From the NCBI GenBank assembly GCA_026390735.1, contig JAPLFJ010000027.1, positions 1 to 46,906 on the forward strand: a DNA stretch of 46,906 nt. The letters run 5' to 3'. This document shows positions 1-8,650 of this stretch, piece by piece. The notes under the pieces are model-generated. The model had not been told where the DNA came from and did not search any database. It saw only the letters and a program-made list of their open reading frames with translations. The position numbers and the translations under genes are program-made. The DNA is from Ignavibacteriota bacterium (lineage in GTDB: Bacteria > Bacteroidota > Ignavibacteria > Tepidaquicellales > Tepidaquicellaceae). How positions within the stretch are numbered: the stretch's first letter is position 1; each line of letters opens with the position of its first letter.

Positions 1-135
1 CGTTACGGCTTACTTACTGTTTCAAAGAGCTTCAACATGTTCATCGCTAAACATGTTGTCTTTGTCACTTATAACTGAACGACAAATTAGTTATGTCAGA
101 CTTTCACTGACTTGCACTTCAACGCTTCGTGACGC
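1..135. other. Structured non-coding stretch with clustered inverted repeats
   Basis: No open frame of any length is visible. Three short inverted repeats lie side by side: 33-41 with 50-58 (9-bp arms, 8-base loop), 71-76 with 89-94, and 95-99 with 107-111. The block could be a folded RNA, a decayed repeat, or the end of something cut by the window edge. I cannot assign it to a known family. Confidence 0.35.
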
Positions 136-146
136 ACCTAATTACA

Positions 147-475
147 CGAATTATACTAATTAAACGAATTAGAGAAAGAAGAAGAATTTTTTTAGGGTTA
201 AAGAAAAGATTTGAGAAAGAGGGTTTCCACGATTCCTTTTAAGAGCATAAAGGAATGACAACGAATGAATAAGAGAATTAATCTATGCGAATTATACTAA
301 TTAAACGAATTAGAGAAAGAAGAAGAATTTTTTTAGGGTTAAAGAAAAGATTTGAGAAAGAGGGTTTCCACGATTCCTTTTAAGAGCATAAAGGAATGAC
401 AACGAATGAATAGAAGAATTAATCTATGCGAATTATACTAATTATACGAATTAGAGATAGAGTTTTTAGGGTTAG
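147..475. repeat. 141-bp direct tandem repeat, two full copies plus a partial third
   Basis: Copies begin at 147, 288 and 429, so the period is exactly 141 bases. Copies 1 and 2 are almost identical, differing by a couple of bases near their 3' ends. The third diverges after about 30 bases. The unit opens with a module of the type ACGAATTATACTAATTAAAC, and a related module recurs at about 3194-3233, suggesting a dispersed intergenic family. No protein-coding capacity is seen. Confidence 0.9.
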
Positions 476-728
476 AGATAAGCAAGAATACCGTGAATCG
501 AAATTAAGGAAGATAGAAATTTAAAATAACAATATTCAGAAAAAATTGAACGCTGATAAAAGACGATTAGAGCTGATTCACGCAGATTAAGATATTTTTA
601 GGGTTAGAGATAAGATTAGAGAAAGTGATTATTGGGTTAAATATATTATAATTCAAGTTTACCAGTATATGTATAAACAAACATTTAAACAAATGTATTA
701 TATTTTAGAGTTTAAATAATATCAATAA
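476..728. other. Non-coding, AT-rich, degenerate repeat remnants
   Basis: This stretch continues the repeat block with decayed pieces, for example the 'tttttagggttagagataag' type module near 464-483 and again near 594-613. It is downstream of the minus-strand SLC13 gene. No gene, RNA or clear intrinsic terminator was seen. Confidence 0.5.
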
Positions 729-2279
729 TTATCCTAAGTGCAATAATGGCAGAATAAGTCTTAGCATAGCCCATATTAATACTCCGCCGAGAATATCAAA
801 TACTATTCCTGACCTTATCATTTTAGTGATTGGAACAAGACCTGAGCCGTAAACGATTGCATTTGGCGGTGTAGATACAGGAAGCATAAATCCCCAGCTT
901 GCACCAAGCGTTGCTCCGATAGCAGGCGGGATGGGGTTCAGATTTCCTGCGATGCATATTGATATTACGACAGGAACAATCATATTTGCAGAAGCAGTGT
1001 TTGATGTTGCTTCGCTGACAATAATGGCAATATATATTGAGACAAAAGTTATGCCCCATACAGTATCGAGTCCGCTGAAACCAATAAACGAATTACCAAG
1101 ATAATCAGCGAGTCTGGTTTCGAACATAAGATTACCGAGCGAGAGACCACCTCCGAATAATATCAATGTTCCCCAGTCAATATTTGCAGCATCCTTCCAG
1201 TTAACAGTGAATTCAAGTTTCTTTCTGTTTACAGGAAGAATAAATAATAATGAAGCGCCAATTAAAGCCGCAATTGCTTCAGGGAAATGATTATTAAATG
1301 TTTTGAAGAAAGGAGATTCTGTTCCGTAGATTACTGCAATAAAACCCGGGATAACCCAGAGAATAACTGTTACAAGAAATGCTATGATAGAATTTATTTC
1401 ACCAGCCTTAAACTTTCCAAGTTTATCTCTGGCAGTCTGAATAACAGAGGAAGAAGTATTAATTTTAGATATTTCAGGTTTATTCAGATAATATATTATT
1501 ATGAAAAGGAATACATACATAACGAGTAACATTGGAAGTGCAAACATCATCCATTCGAAGAATGATATTCTGAAATGTGCAAACTTCTCAATCATTGCGA
1601 TACCGATTAGGTTAGGCGGAGTTCCGACAGGAGTACCAATACCGCCGATGGACGCAGAATATGCTGTCATAAGCATCATTGCAGTACCGAACTTAAGTTT
1701 CTTAGAATCTATTTCGATTCCCTTTTCTTCCTGAATGATTTTATGTATGGAGGCTACGATTCCGATTGCTATAGGAAGCATCATAGCAGTTGCTGCGGTA
1801 TTACTAATCCACATTGAAATAAATGCTGTTATAGCGCCAAAGGTGAATATAATGCGGCCTGTACTTTTACCGACATACTTCATCGTTAATATTTTATACG
1901 CAAACCTTTTATCGATACCGTGTTTAGCCATAGCCTCTGCGAGGATAAAACTGCCCAGGAAAAGGAATACTATCGGGTCTGCAAACGGGATAAAAATCTT
2001 TTTAACGTCTGCCACATTAAAGACGACACATAATACAGCACCTAATAAAGCGGTAATGGGCAAAGGTACAGGTTCTGTTATCCACCATACTATTACCCAA
2101 AGCAGTATTGCCGATAAAGTATGAGCCTGATACGAGACTGATGAATACGGCAAAAAATAGAATATAAGGAACACAATCGGACCGAGGTACAATCCTATTT
2201 TATTTCTCCAGCTTTCAAACTTTTCTTCTTCGGGAGATATTACTTCATTTGGCTGAAACGCATCATTATTTGATTCCAT
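729..2279 (-). CDS. SLC13/DASS-family sodium-coupled dicarboxylate or anion transporter
   Basis: Predicted inner-membrane carrier that would import C4-dicarboxylates (or sulfate/phosphate-like anions) with sodium. At 516 aa it has the usual family length, many hydrophobic segments and a charged cytoplasmic N-terminus. Both Ser-Asn-Thr signatures of the VcINDY fold are present, at residues 159-161 (WISNTAATAMM) and 426-428 (EATSNTASANM). They are followed by the paired GTPPN (219-223) and STPPN (469-473) loops that form the two halves of the Na+ and substrate site. It is divergent from the ATPase gene at 2380. The substrate cannot be decided from sequence, but succinate/fumarate/malate is most likely from family membership. 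Confidence 0.9.
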   Translation of the reverse strand: MESNNDAFQPNEVISPEEEKFESWRNKIGLYLGPIVFLIFYFLPYSSVSYQAHTLSAILLWVIVWWITEPVPLPITALLGAVLCVVFNVADVKKIFIPFADPIVFLFLGSFILAEAMAKHGIDKRFAYKILTMKYVGKSTGRIIFTFGAITAFISMWISNTAATAMMLPIAIGIVASIHKIIQEEKGIEIDSKKLKFGTAMMLMTAYSASIGGIGTPVGTPPNLIGIAMIEKFAHFRISFFEWMMFALPMLLVMYVFLFIIIYYLNKPEISKINTSSSVIQTARDKLGKFKAGEINSIIAFLVTVILWVIPGFIAVIYGTESPFFKTFNNHFPEAIAALIGASLLFILPVNRKKLEFTVNWKDAANIDWGTLILFGGGLSLGNLMFETRLADYLGNSFIGFSGLDTVWGITFVSIYIAIIVSEATSNTASANMIVPVVISICIAGNLNPIPPAIGATLGASWGFMLPVSTPPNAIVYGSGLVPITKMIRSGIVFDILGGVLIWAMLRLILPLLHLG

Positions 2280-2379
2280 CCTAAAAGATTAATTTTATAG
2301 AATTTAGTTGATGCAATATTATTAATAAAGGATAATGATTTTATATATTTTTTAAATCGGGAATATCTTAAATTGTAAT

Positions 2380-3123
2380 ATGATTAACATAAAGAACCTC
2401 AAGAAAAGTTTCGGTACAAAGCAAGTTTTGAACGGCGTTAACCTTGATATAATTAAAGGTGAAACGCTCGTAATAATCGGTAAGAGCGGATGCGGAAAAT
2501 CAGTATTGCTGAAGCATATACTGGGTTTAATGACTCCCGATGAGGGCGAAGTTATAATCGAAGGACAGAATCTGAGAGGTATGAAAAGAAAGGATTTATA
2601 CGCGATAAGGAAAAAATTCGGATTCCTGTTTCAGGGGGCGGCATTGTTTGATTCTATGAATGTTGAAGAAAATGTAGGGCTGGGACTTAGAGAGAACAAA
2701 AGATATAATGATAAAAGAATATCAGAAATAGTTGCCGAGAAACTTGAACTAGTAGGACTTCCGGGTATACAGAAGCAAAGTCCATCTGACCTTTCCGGTG
2801 GTATGAAGAAACGTGTTTCTCTTGCCAGAGCTATTGCCGATGACCCTGAATATATATTATACGATGAACCTACTACAGGTCTTGACCCTGTGATGAGTGA
2901 CAACATTGATGAATTGATAGTGGACCTTGCGAATAAATTAAAGGTAACTTCAATTGTTGTAACTCACGATATTTTCAGTGTTATTGAAATTGCCGAAAGA
3001 GTTGTAATGATGGATGGCGGCGTAGTTTATTTTTCGGGCACTCCAAAAGAGTTATTTGCATCAGATGATATTATAATAAAAGAGTTTCTGCGCAGGACTA
3101 CAAAAGAGCCTAAACATCTTTAA
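2380..3123 (+). CDS. ABC transporter ATPase, MlaF-like (lipid/MCE transport type)
   Basis: Complete 247-aa nucleotide-binding subunit. Walker A GKSGCGKS is at 34-41, the Q-loop Gln at 85, the signature LSGGMKKR at 138-145, Walker B ILYDE at 159-163 and the switch His at 196. The FLFQGAALFDSMNVEENV region and the MKKRVSLARA tail of the signature are typical of MlaF/Ttg2A, which drives phospholipid traffic between the membranes together with an MlaE permease and an MlaD MCE protein. No such partner lies beside it: the upstream gene is divergent and the downstream gene convergent. It must therefore work with subunits encoded elsewhere, or have another role. Confidence 0.87.
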   Translation: MINIKNLKKSFGTKQVLNGVNLDIIKGETLVIIGKSGCGKSVLLKHILGLMTPDEGEVIIEGQNLRGMKRKDLYAIRKKFGFLFQGAALFDSMNVEENVGLGLRENKRYNDKRISEIVAEKLELVGLPGIQKQSPSDLSGGMKKRVSLARAIADDPEYILYDEPTTGLDPVMSDNIDELIVDLANKLKVTSIVVTHDIFSVIEIAERVVMMDGGVVYFSGTPKELFASDDIIIKEFLRRTTKEPKHL

Positions 3124-3259
3124 GAGCAGTGATGAAGTGATGGAGTAACAAAGTGATGGGGTGATGATAAAAGTTAGTACTTCAAGATAAAAACATCCAC
3201 GAATTTCACTAATTAAACAAATTACACTAATTAGAGATTCTTTAGAGTCTAAGTAAATC
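3124..3259. repeat. Intergenic short GTGATG-type repeats and dispersed-repeat module
   Basis: Between two convergent genes, 3128-3165 contains several imperfect direct copies of an AGTGATGGAG-like word. About 3194-3233 carries a relative of the module that makes up the 147-475 tandem repeat (CACGAATT-CACTAATTAAAC type). It is non-coding. Function, if any, is unknown. Confidence 0.55.
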
Positions 3260-4354
3260 CTAGTTTAATATATCTCTGATTATACCGCCACCGATTACAT
3301 CATCACCTTCATAGAACACGGCAGACTGGCCGGGGGTTATAGATTTTTTTGGTACGTCAAATATTACTTCAATAGTACCATTATCGAGTTGCTTCAATGT
3401 TGCTAAAGAACCAATGTCTTTATACCTGACCTTTACATTTGCTTTCATTGGCTCCTTTAAAGAATCATATTTCATAAAGTTGATTTCTCTGGCAATAAAA
3501 CCCTTCTTATAAAGTCCTGTTTCATCATCAACAAACACCTGATTATTTTCAGCATCGATTTTTGAAACATAGATTGGCTTACCGAGAGATAAGTTTAGCC
3601 CTCGTCTTTGTCCGATAGTATAATATGGAAATCCTTTATGTTCACCGATTTTTTTATCCTTATAAATGATATCTCCTTTATCGAGCCTCTTCTTTAAATC
3701 AGGGACTCTAACTTCAAGTAACTCCCTGTAATCATTATTCGGTACGAAGCATATTTCCTGTGAATCAGGTTCGTTTGCAGTCTTTAGTCCCATAGATTCA
3801 GCCATTTTCCTGATATCAGGTTTGGTATAATCACCAAGCGGGAATAAAGTTCTGCTGAGTGCATCCTGCGATACCTGCCATAAAGCATATGTCTGGTCTT
3901 TCTTAACGTCGCATGAATTTGAGACGTAATACCTTCCAGCATTATTATTAACTCTGGCATAATGTCCTGTGGAAATGAAATCGGCACCGAGTTCTTTTGC
4001 ACGGTCCAGCAATACTCCCCACTTAATTGTTTTATTGCATAAGACACAAGGGTTTGGAGTCTGACCGTTCATATACTCTTCAATAAAATTCTCGATTACT
4101 GTTTCGTTAAATTTCTCCGTAAAATCGAAAGTATAATGAGGGATACCTAAATTATTTGCTACATTTCTTGCGTTATAAATTGCTTCAAGGGAACAGCATC
4201 CTGAATCTTTAGCGGGAAAATCATCAAATCCCCAGGTCTTCATAGTAATACCTATTAAATTATACCCCTGCTCTTTTAACAATGCAGCAGCAACAGAGGA
4301 ATCTACTCCACCGCTCATTGCTACTACAACTGTCTTCTTATTGTTATCCGTCAT
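3260..4354 (-). CDS. mnmA: tRNA-specific 2-thiouridylase MnmA
   Basis: Cytoplasmic enzyme that adenylates and thiolates U34 of the Lys, Glu and Gln tRNAs. The protein is 364 aa, normal for the family. The N-terminal PP-loop SGGVDSS is at 14-20. The catalytic cysteine pair is seen as C103 in the NPCVLCN motif and C202 in QEICFVP, matching the conserved positions in characterised MnmA. The GHYAR motif at 130-134 and the GQRRGL region are also present. It stands alone and ends next to the repeat-bearing gap at 3124-3259. The start is ATG at 4352-4354. Confidence 0.97.
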   Translation of the reverse strand: MTDNNKKTVVVAMSGGVDSSVAAALLKEQGYNLIGITMKTWGFDDFPAKDSGCCSLEAIYNARNVANNLGIPHYTFDFTEKFNETVIENFIEEYMNGQTPNPCVLCNKTIKWGVLLDRAKELGADFISTGHYARVNNNAGRYYVSNSCDVKKDQTYALWQVSQDALSRTLFPLGDYTKPDIRKMAESMGLKTANEPDSQEICFVPNNDYRELLEVRVPDLKKRLDKGDIIYKDKKIGEHKGFPYYTIGQRRGLNLSLGKPIYVSKIDAENNQVFVDDETGLYKKGFIAREINFMKYDSLKEPMKANVKVRYKDIGSLATLKQLDNGTIEVIFDVPKKSITPGQSAVFYEGDDVIGGGIIRDILN

Positions 4355-4535
4355 GTTATATCAAACCGTTTCGATATGAAAAAAGTTAACTTATTTAATA
4401 CTGTAAATGTTTATATTTAAAGATTGAAATAATAAAGCATAATTAAAATGAAAAAGAGAATATCAGCATATTCAGTTAAAATATGCATCTTTTCTTGAGT
4501 TAATTCGTATTTTAATAAACTTTAATAAAATTACA

Positions 4536-5084
4536 ATGAGTATTTTTTTCAAAGCAAGAGGTTCTTCTTCGTTTGGGTTATTAGTCATCAGGCTTATAAT
4601 CGGTTCTACATTTTTACTGGCAGGTGCCCATAAGGTTATGGATATCGAGGCTTTCATAAATCATGTAAAATCCTTCGGGATATTTTCCCCGAATGCTTCT
4701 TTTATTCTGGGATTCATTTTACCGTTTATTGAAATCATTTTCGGTGCCTTTTACATTATAGGGATTTTCACACCACTAACAAGTCTGGCACTTTCAGTAA
4801 TGACGATTAGTTTTATGGTTGTCAGCAAGAACATTGCAACTCCAGCAGAGCAATTTGTTCTGCCTCAGATAGTTTTCTATCTGATAATGTTATCAGCGAC
4901 ATTAATGACACTCTTCAGCGGAGCAGGAGTTATGTCATTCGATGCATTATTTGATAAAAAGAAGAAAACAGAGACACAGAATGTATCGTCGCCTGTACCC
5001 GAGACTGTTAAACCACCTGAAGCAATAAAGGATGCTACTTTTTCTGAAATAGTTGAAGAAAAGAAAGAAGAACAAAATAGTTGA
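4536..5084 (+). CDS. DoxX-family membrane protein
   Basis: 182-aa integral membrane protein with about four hydrophobic segments between residues 12 and 132. It has the family's early R-x-x-x-G-x-x-F-x-x-x-G-x-x-K pattern (RLIIGSTFLLAGAHK) followed by a cytoplasmic tail rich in Glu, Lys and Pro. DoxX/MauE-type proteins are linked to thiol or quinone redox chemistry at the membrane, but the function here is unproven. The stop codon TGA overlaps the TTG that would start the truncated epimerase reading frame at 5081, implying the two were once translationally coupled. Confidence 0.85.
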   Translation: MSIFFKARGSSSFGLLVIRLIIGSTFLLAGAHKVMDIEAFINHVKSFGIFSPNASFILGFILPFIEIIFGAFYIIGIFTPLTSLALSVMTISFMVVSKNIATPAEQFVLPQIVFYLIMLSATLMTLFSGAGVMSFDALFDKKKKTETQNVSSPVPETVKPPEAIKDATFSEIVEEKKEEQNS

Positions 5085-5167
5085 GAGTTAAAGTAATCAT
5101 TACAGGTGCGACAGGTATGGTTGGTGAGGGAGTTCTTCACGAATGCCTGTTCGATACAAATAAATAA
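5081..5167 (+). pseudogene. Truncated N-terminus of an NAD(P)-dependent epimerase/dehydratase
   Basis: A 28-codon frame starts at TTG 5081, overlapping the DoxX stop, and ends at TAA 5165-5167. It encodes VKVIITGATGMVGEGVLHEC followed by a few residues. This is a first beta strand plus the glycine-rich GATGMVGEG loop of the extended SDR/NmrA-like epimerase family, where full proteins run to about 220 or more residues. Nothing further of the Rossmann fold follows: a terminator hairpin begins two bases after the stop. It is best read as a gene remnant left by a deletion. Confidence 0.75.
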
Positions 5168-5168
5168 T

Positions 5169-5200
5169 ATCCTGCCCTTAAAGAATCATAAGGGCAGGAT
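5169..5200. terminator. Bidirectional intrinsic terminator
   Basis: A 12-bp perfect stem (5169-5180 with 5189-5200) closes an 8-base loop. T-rich sequence follows on the plus strand (TTAATTTTTAATTATTTTTT) and A/T-rich sequence on the other side. It separates the plus-strand DoxX unit from the convergent cytochrome gene ending at 5211. Confidence 0.88.
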
Positions 5201-5210
5201 TAATTTTTAA

Positions 5211-6413
5211 TTATTTTTTACCTCTTGTTCCCGGTAACTGTGCAGGGTATGATTTGTCATCGTGACAGGATTTACAATTAGGCGCTTTCGAGAAATCCCC
5301 GTTAGTATGACAATCCTTGCATTCAAGTTCCATATGAACTTCAGAAAGGTATATGCCGGTAACTTTATGATCAAACTTACCCTTAGTGAAATTCTTATGG
5401 CATGAATTACAATTCCTATCAAGTTTTTTAATCGGTACGCTGTTCCCATGACATTTTGAACATTCAAGTTTATTATGATATGAATTCAACGTCCAGCCAG
5501 TTGACTTTCCATGGTTGAACGGAGACAATTCCTGTCCACTGTGACATTTGGTACATGAATTTCCGGAATGACAATTATTACACCTCGAATGGTGTTCTTC
5601 AAGTGATTTCTGGATTTTCACAGGTTTGCTATAATCTTCACGCGGTTTTTTCTCATGACATTTAATACAATTCTCCTGATTATGACAGGTATTACAACTT
5701 ATCCTGAATAATTTATTATGTTCATCGTGAAAAAATGTAACCATTTTGCCTTTATCAGAATTAGTTTCCCAGAGCATTTTTTCCGGGGAATTAACTTTTG
5801 GATGTTCTTTACCTTTATAAGACTCAAGAACCTGCTCAATATTAGTTCCTTTTTGCAAATGACATTGCGTATTGCATCCGTTCTCAAGAGTCCATTGCTT
5901 GTGGCATGTCATACACTGGCGGTGATATGCAGCTTTAAGGTCAGGCACCGTAATATCTTCTCTGGAACGGTTTTTATCATGGCAATTGCGGCAATTCAAA
6001 ACAGGCCCTGTGGTGTTATAATGATGGCATCCAGTACAGCCACCGGACATTTCAGACATCTGCGAATGCAACTTATGTGAGAATACCACACCCGAATAAT
6101 TATCACTCATATCATTGATAACCACTACATCCGGGCCTTCTTTTGGAGAACGATATTCAGAAACCATGTATTCGCGAGGACAGTCTGAGAGTCCCGGATC
6201 ATTTTTAGTAGGATACTCATTCACATGACATGATTTGCACGTAAAGCCTTTTACATCATAGGCTGTCAATTTATCAGATATTTTGCTATTCTGATTTTTA
6301 CTGACAGTTACTTTATTTTCCTGCTTATGCAGTTGGGTCTGAGAAGATGATACAGTAATAACAAGAAAACAAATTATAATTACGGGTATCAGTATATAAA
6401 GTATTTTTTTCAT
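5211..6413 (-). CDS. Periplasmic multiheme cytochrome c with 13 heme motifs
   Basis: 400 aa with an N-terminal hydrophobic signal or anchor (residues 4-21), so it acts in the periplasm, possibly tethered to the inner membrane. Twelve CXXCH motifs start at residues 59, 126, 141, 167, 240, 249, 278, 287, 318, 335, 365 and 380. A thirteenth is the unusual CX3CH (CNTQCH, 180-185). Abundant extra histidines could supply distal ligands. It closes the run of genes with the HybA-like and NrfD-like proteins and probably takes electrons from that membrane pair. I do not recognise a named orthologue. It is a large HmcA/Cbc-style electron carrier by composition and context only. Confidence 0.88.
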   Translation of the reverse strand: MKKILYILIPVIIICFLVITVSSSQTQLHKQENKVTVSKNQNSKISDKLTAYDVKGFTCKSCHVNEYPTKNDPGLSDCPREYMVSEYRSPKEGPDVVVINDMSDNYSGVVFSHKLHSQMSEMSGGCTGCHHYNTTGPVLNCRNCHDKNRSREDITVPDLKAAYHRQCMTCHKQWTLENGCNTQCHLQKGTNIEQVLESYKGKEHPKVNSPEKMLWETNSDKGKMVTFFHDEHNKLFRISCNTCHNQENCIKCHEKKPREDYSKPVKIQKSLEEHHSRCNNCHSGNSCTKCHSGQELSPFNHGKSTGWTLNSYHNKLECSKCHGNSVPIKKLDRNCNSCHKNFTKGKFDHKVTGIYLSEVHMELECKDCHTNGDFSKAPNCKSCHDDKSYPAQLPGTRGKK

Positions 6414-6467
6414 TTTTTAATTCCTATTTAAGCATTTAAATTCTATTAATTAATTAATTTAAATCTT

Positions 6468-7664
6468 TTAATTTCTTGCCTTAACATTTTCCTGACTAAT
6501 AACAGGAAATATTATGACGACTGCTCTATAAATAAGTACAAGTAATGCTATACATCCGATTGTAACCGATATTTCTCCGAACGATGGGATATACATTTTT
6601 GGGTTATAAAATGGGTTATATGCTATTATAAAATTATTGATACGGTTAAGCAATACTCCTGCTATTACAAGTGTCGAAGCAACAAACAGCCTTAACGGAG
6701 AATCAACTGTCTTTTTTGAAAGGAAAAGCAAAAATGCAATAATTATCAGTGCCAGTTCAGCAATAAACATCCAGGCGGCAGTATCAAAAACTAATACATA
6801 CTGAAAGGCATTACGAATAAACAAGTCACCAACTTTGAAAGCAAGATAAATTGCTAGTATTGGAGCTACCATACTTCCAAGACTCGATAGTATCTTCATT
6901 TCAGGTTTCATTTTGAAACTTCTTGAAGCTATCAGAGATTCAAATATTATCATAGGGAATCCCACAGCAATGGCAGAAAGAAGGAATAGCAATGGCAGTA
7001 TAGGTGTCTGCCATAAAGGATGCATTTTCTGGCCTGCAATAACCATAAGAGTACCTAACGAAGATTGGTGTAGAGTTGAAAGTACAACTCCGAAAATTAT
7101 GAATACAAACATAGTTTTTGGGAGTCCCCTGTTAAGTATTCTGAGAATTCCGTCCAACGGTTTATTAAGGATTTTTAATAAGCCTGGAAGGTTTACTCTG
7201 AACATAAACCGTTCTATAACAACCGGTAAGAATTCAATATACAGTACAGTCAGATATATCATAACACAGATACCAACTTCAAAAAGAGCAGAATTTCCAT
7301 TCCACATTATCAATGGATGCCAGATAAAGTAGAAACGGCCGATATCAACACAAACAGCAAATGCTACAAATGTATAGCCAAGCATAGCAGTAAGTAATGC
7401 AGGACGGACAATAGCATGATAATGTTCACGCTGCATAACATGAACAAGAGCTGCAGAAGTGAATCCGCCAGCTGCTAAAGCAACACCGGCAGCAACGTCA
7501 ACGCCAATCCATAAACCCCATGGTGTAGTATTATCAAGGTTTGTAACAGCTCCAAGACCACTTATAAATCTAACTGCTAAAAAAGCTAATCCATTTAATG
7601 CCAATATTATAAGTATCATGACACCCGGAGTAATATACTTCTGTTTAACTGGTGAAGCTATCAT
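6468..7664 (-). CDS. NrfD/HybB-type membrane quinone-interacting subunit
   Basis: 398-aa polytopic protein with about ten hydrophobic segments. It resembles the HybB/NrfD/PsrC family, which anchors iron-sulfur electron carriers and exchanges electrons with menaquinol. The pattern NGLAFLAVRFISGLGAVTNL near the start, followed by TPWGLWIGVDVAAGVALAAGG, is the classic HybB-like opening. Its ATG overlaps the stop of the HybA-like gene by four bases (ATGA, 7661-7664), so the two are translationally coupled and are likely partners. The cytochrome gene follows after 54 bases. Confidence 0.92.
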   Translation of the reverse strand: MIASPVKQKYITPGVMILIILALNGLAFLAVRFISGLGAVTNLDNTTPWGLWIGVDVAAGVALAAGGFTSAALVHVMQREHYHAIVRPALLTAMLGYTFVAFAVCVDIGRFYFIWHPLIMWNGNSALFEVGICVMIYLTVLYIEFLPVVIERFMFRVNLPGLLKILNKPLDGILRILNRGLPKTMFVFIIFGVVLSTLHQSSLGTLMVIAGQKMHPLWQTPILPLLFLLSAIAVGFPMIIFESLIASRSFKMKPEMKILSSLGSMVAPILAIYLAFKVGDLFIRNAFQYVLVFDTAAWMFIAELALIIIAFLLFLSKKTVDSPLRLFVASTLVIAGVLLNRINNFIIAYNPFYNPKMYIPSFGEISVTIGCIALLVLIYRAVVIIFPVISQENVKARN

Positions 7665-8596
7665 GATTCTTCTCCTTTCTCATCTTTATGAATATCAGAC
7701 AAATTTTCAGAGTTTTTATCTTTATGTCTTGTTGAGACCCACATTATTGTTCTGAGTAATGCATACAATGTAACGGGAGGAATAAAATAAGCAAAAATTC
7801 CATGTTGTATGGATTCAGATATACCCGGTGCAGGATTTTTGACAAGAGTCGGCATTTTAAGTTTATCAAAGTTCTTACTTGCAATATAAATCCAGGAAGT
7901 CCCTCCTACCTCCTGTTCACCGTATATATGGTTTACGTAAACATCCGACTTTCTCTTAATTCTGTTCTTCGCAACTCTCAATACTTCACTGCGTTTACCG
8001 AACAAAAGAGCTTCATTCGGACAAATGTTTACACATGCAGGTAACTGACCTTCTTTTCGCCTGTCATGGCAGAAGTCACACTTTCTGATATGCGGATCAA
8101 TAGACCTGTCATAATCATAAGTAGGAATCTGGAACTGACATGCAACCATACAATACCTGCAACCGATGCATTTATCGTCGTTCCAGATTATAGAACCATC
8201 TTCCTCTTTAGTTAATGCGCCAACTATACAGGCAGAAACACAGGCAGGACGCTCACAATGCATACACTGGGTTTTAACTTGAATAGGCAAAAGAGAATTC
8301 TTTTCATTCTCAAATTCATTAACTACCGTTAAGGCAGTTTGTTCCGGACGCCTGTATTCCTTGAAAACTGTATTATCGGAATAGGTATCCAGATCTGTGG
8401 TGGGAATGTTATGAGCCACTTTACAAGCCCATTCGCAATGTCTGCATCCCACACAAACAGCAGTATCAACGAGAACACCAATCCTATCCTCCGAAAGCAT
8501 TTTATCTGATGCTTTGGCAGATTTAGCACCGAGAGTTGCGAGTGCAACTCCAAATGCCGTTGTCTTAAAAAAATCACGTCTGTTCAGATTTTTCAT
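7661..8596 (-). CDS. HybA-like 4x[4Fe-4S] ferredoxin subunit with Tat signal and C-terminal anchor
   Basis: 311 aa. A twin-arginine leader (NRRDFFK, residues 5-11) precedes a hydrophobic stretch, so the folded cofactor-loaded protein is exported. Four cysteine groups follow: C48/51/54/58, the CMHCERPACVSAC group, the CIGCRYCMVAC group and the CDFCHDRR..CVNICP group. Together they fit four cubane clusters as in HybA, HmcB or DsrO. A hydrophobic segment near residues 268-290 is a C-terminal membrane anchor. With the overlapping NrfD-like gene it would carry electrons between the quinone pool and periplasmic heme proteins. No catalytic hydrogenase or reductase subunit lies beside it. Confidence 0.93.
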   Translation of the reverse strand: MKNLNRRDFFKTTAFGVALATLGAKSAKASDKMLSEDRIGVLVDTAVCVGCRHCEWACKVAHNIPTTDLDTYSDNTVFKEYRRPEQTALTVVNEFENEKNSLLPIQVKTQCMHCERPACVSACIVGALTKEEDGSIIWNDDKCIGCRYCMVACQFQIPTYDYDRSIDPHIRKCDFCHDRRKEGQLPACVNICPNEALLFGKRSEVLRVAKNRIKRKSDVYVNHIYGEQEVGGTSWIYIASKNFDKLKMPTLVKNPAPGISESIQHGIFAYFIPPVTLYALLRTIMWVSTRHKDKNSENLSDIHKDEKGEES

Positions 8597-8650
8597 AAGC
8601 CTATCATTTTACTTAATAATAATTAATAATTATTTTCTCTTTTACAAATT

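Noticed and set aside
147-475. CRISPR-like array or integron from the 141-bp period
   Set aside because: Whole units are copies of each other without unique spacers. No integrase, and the third unit simply decays.
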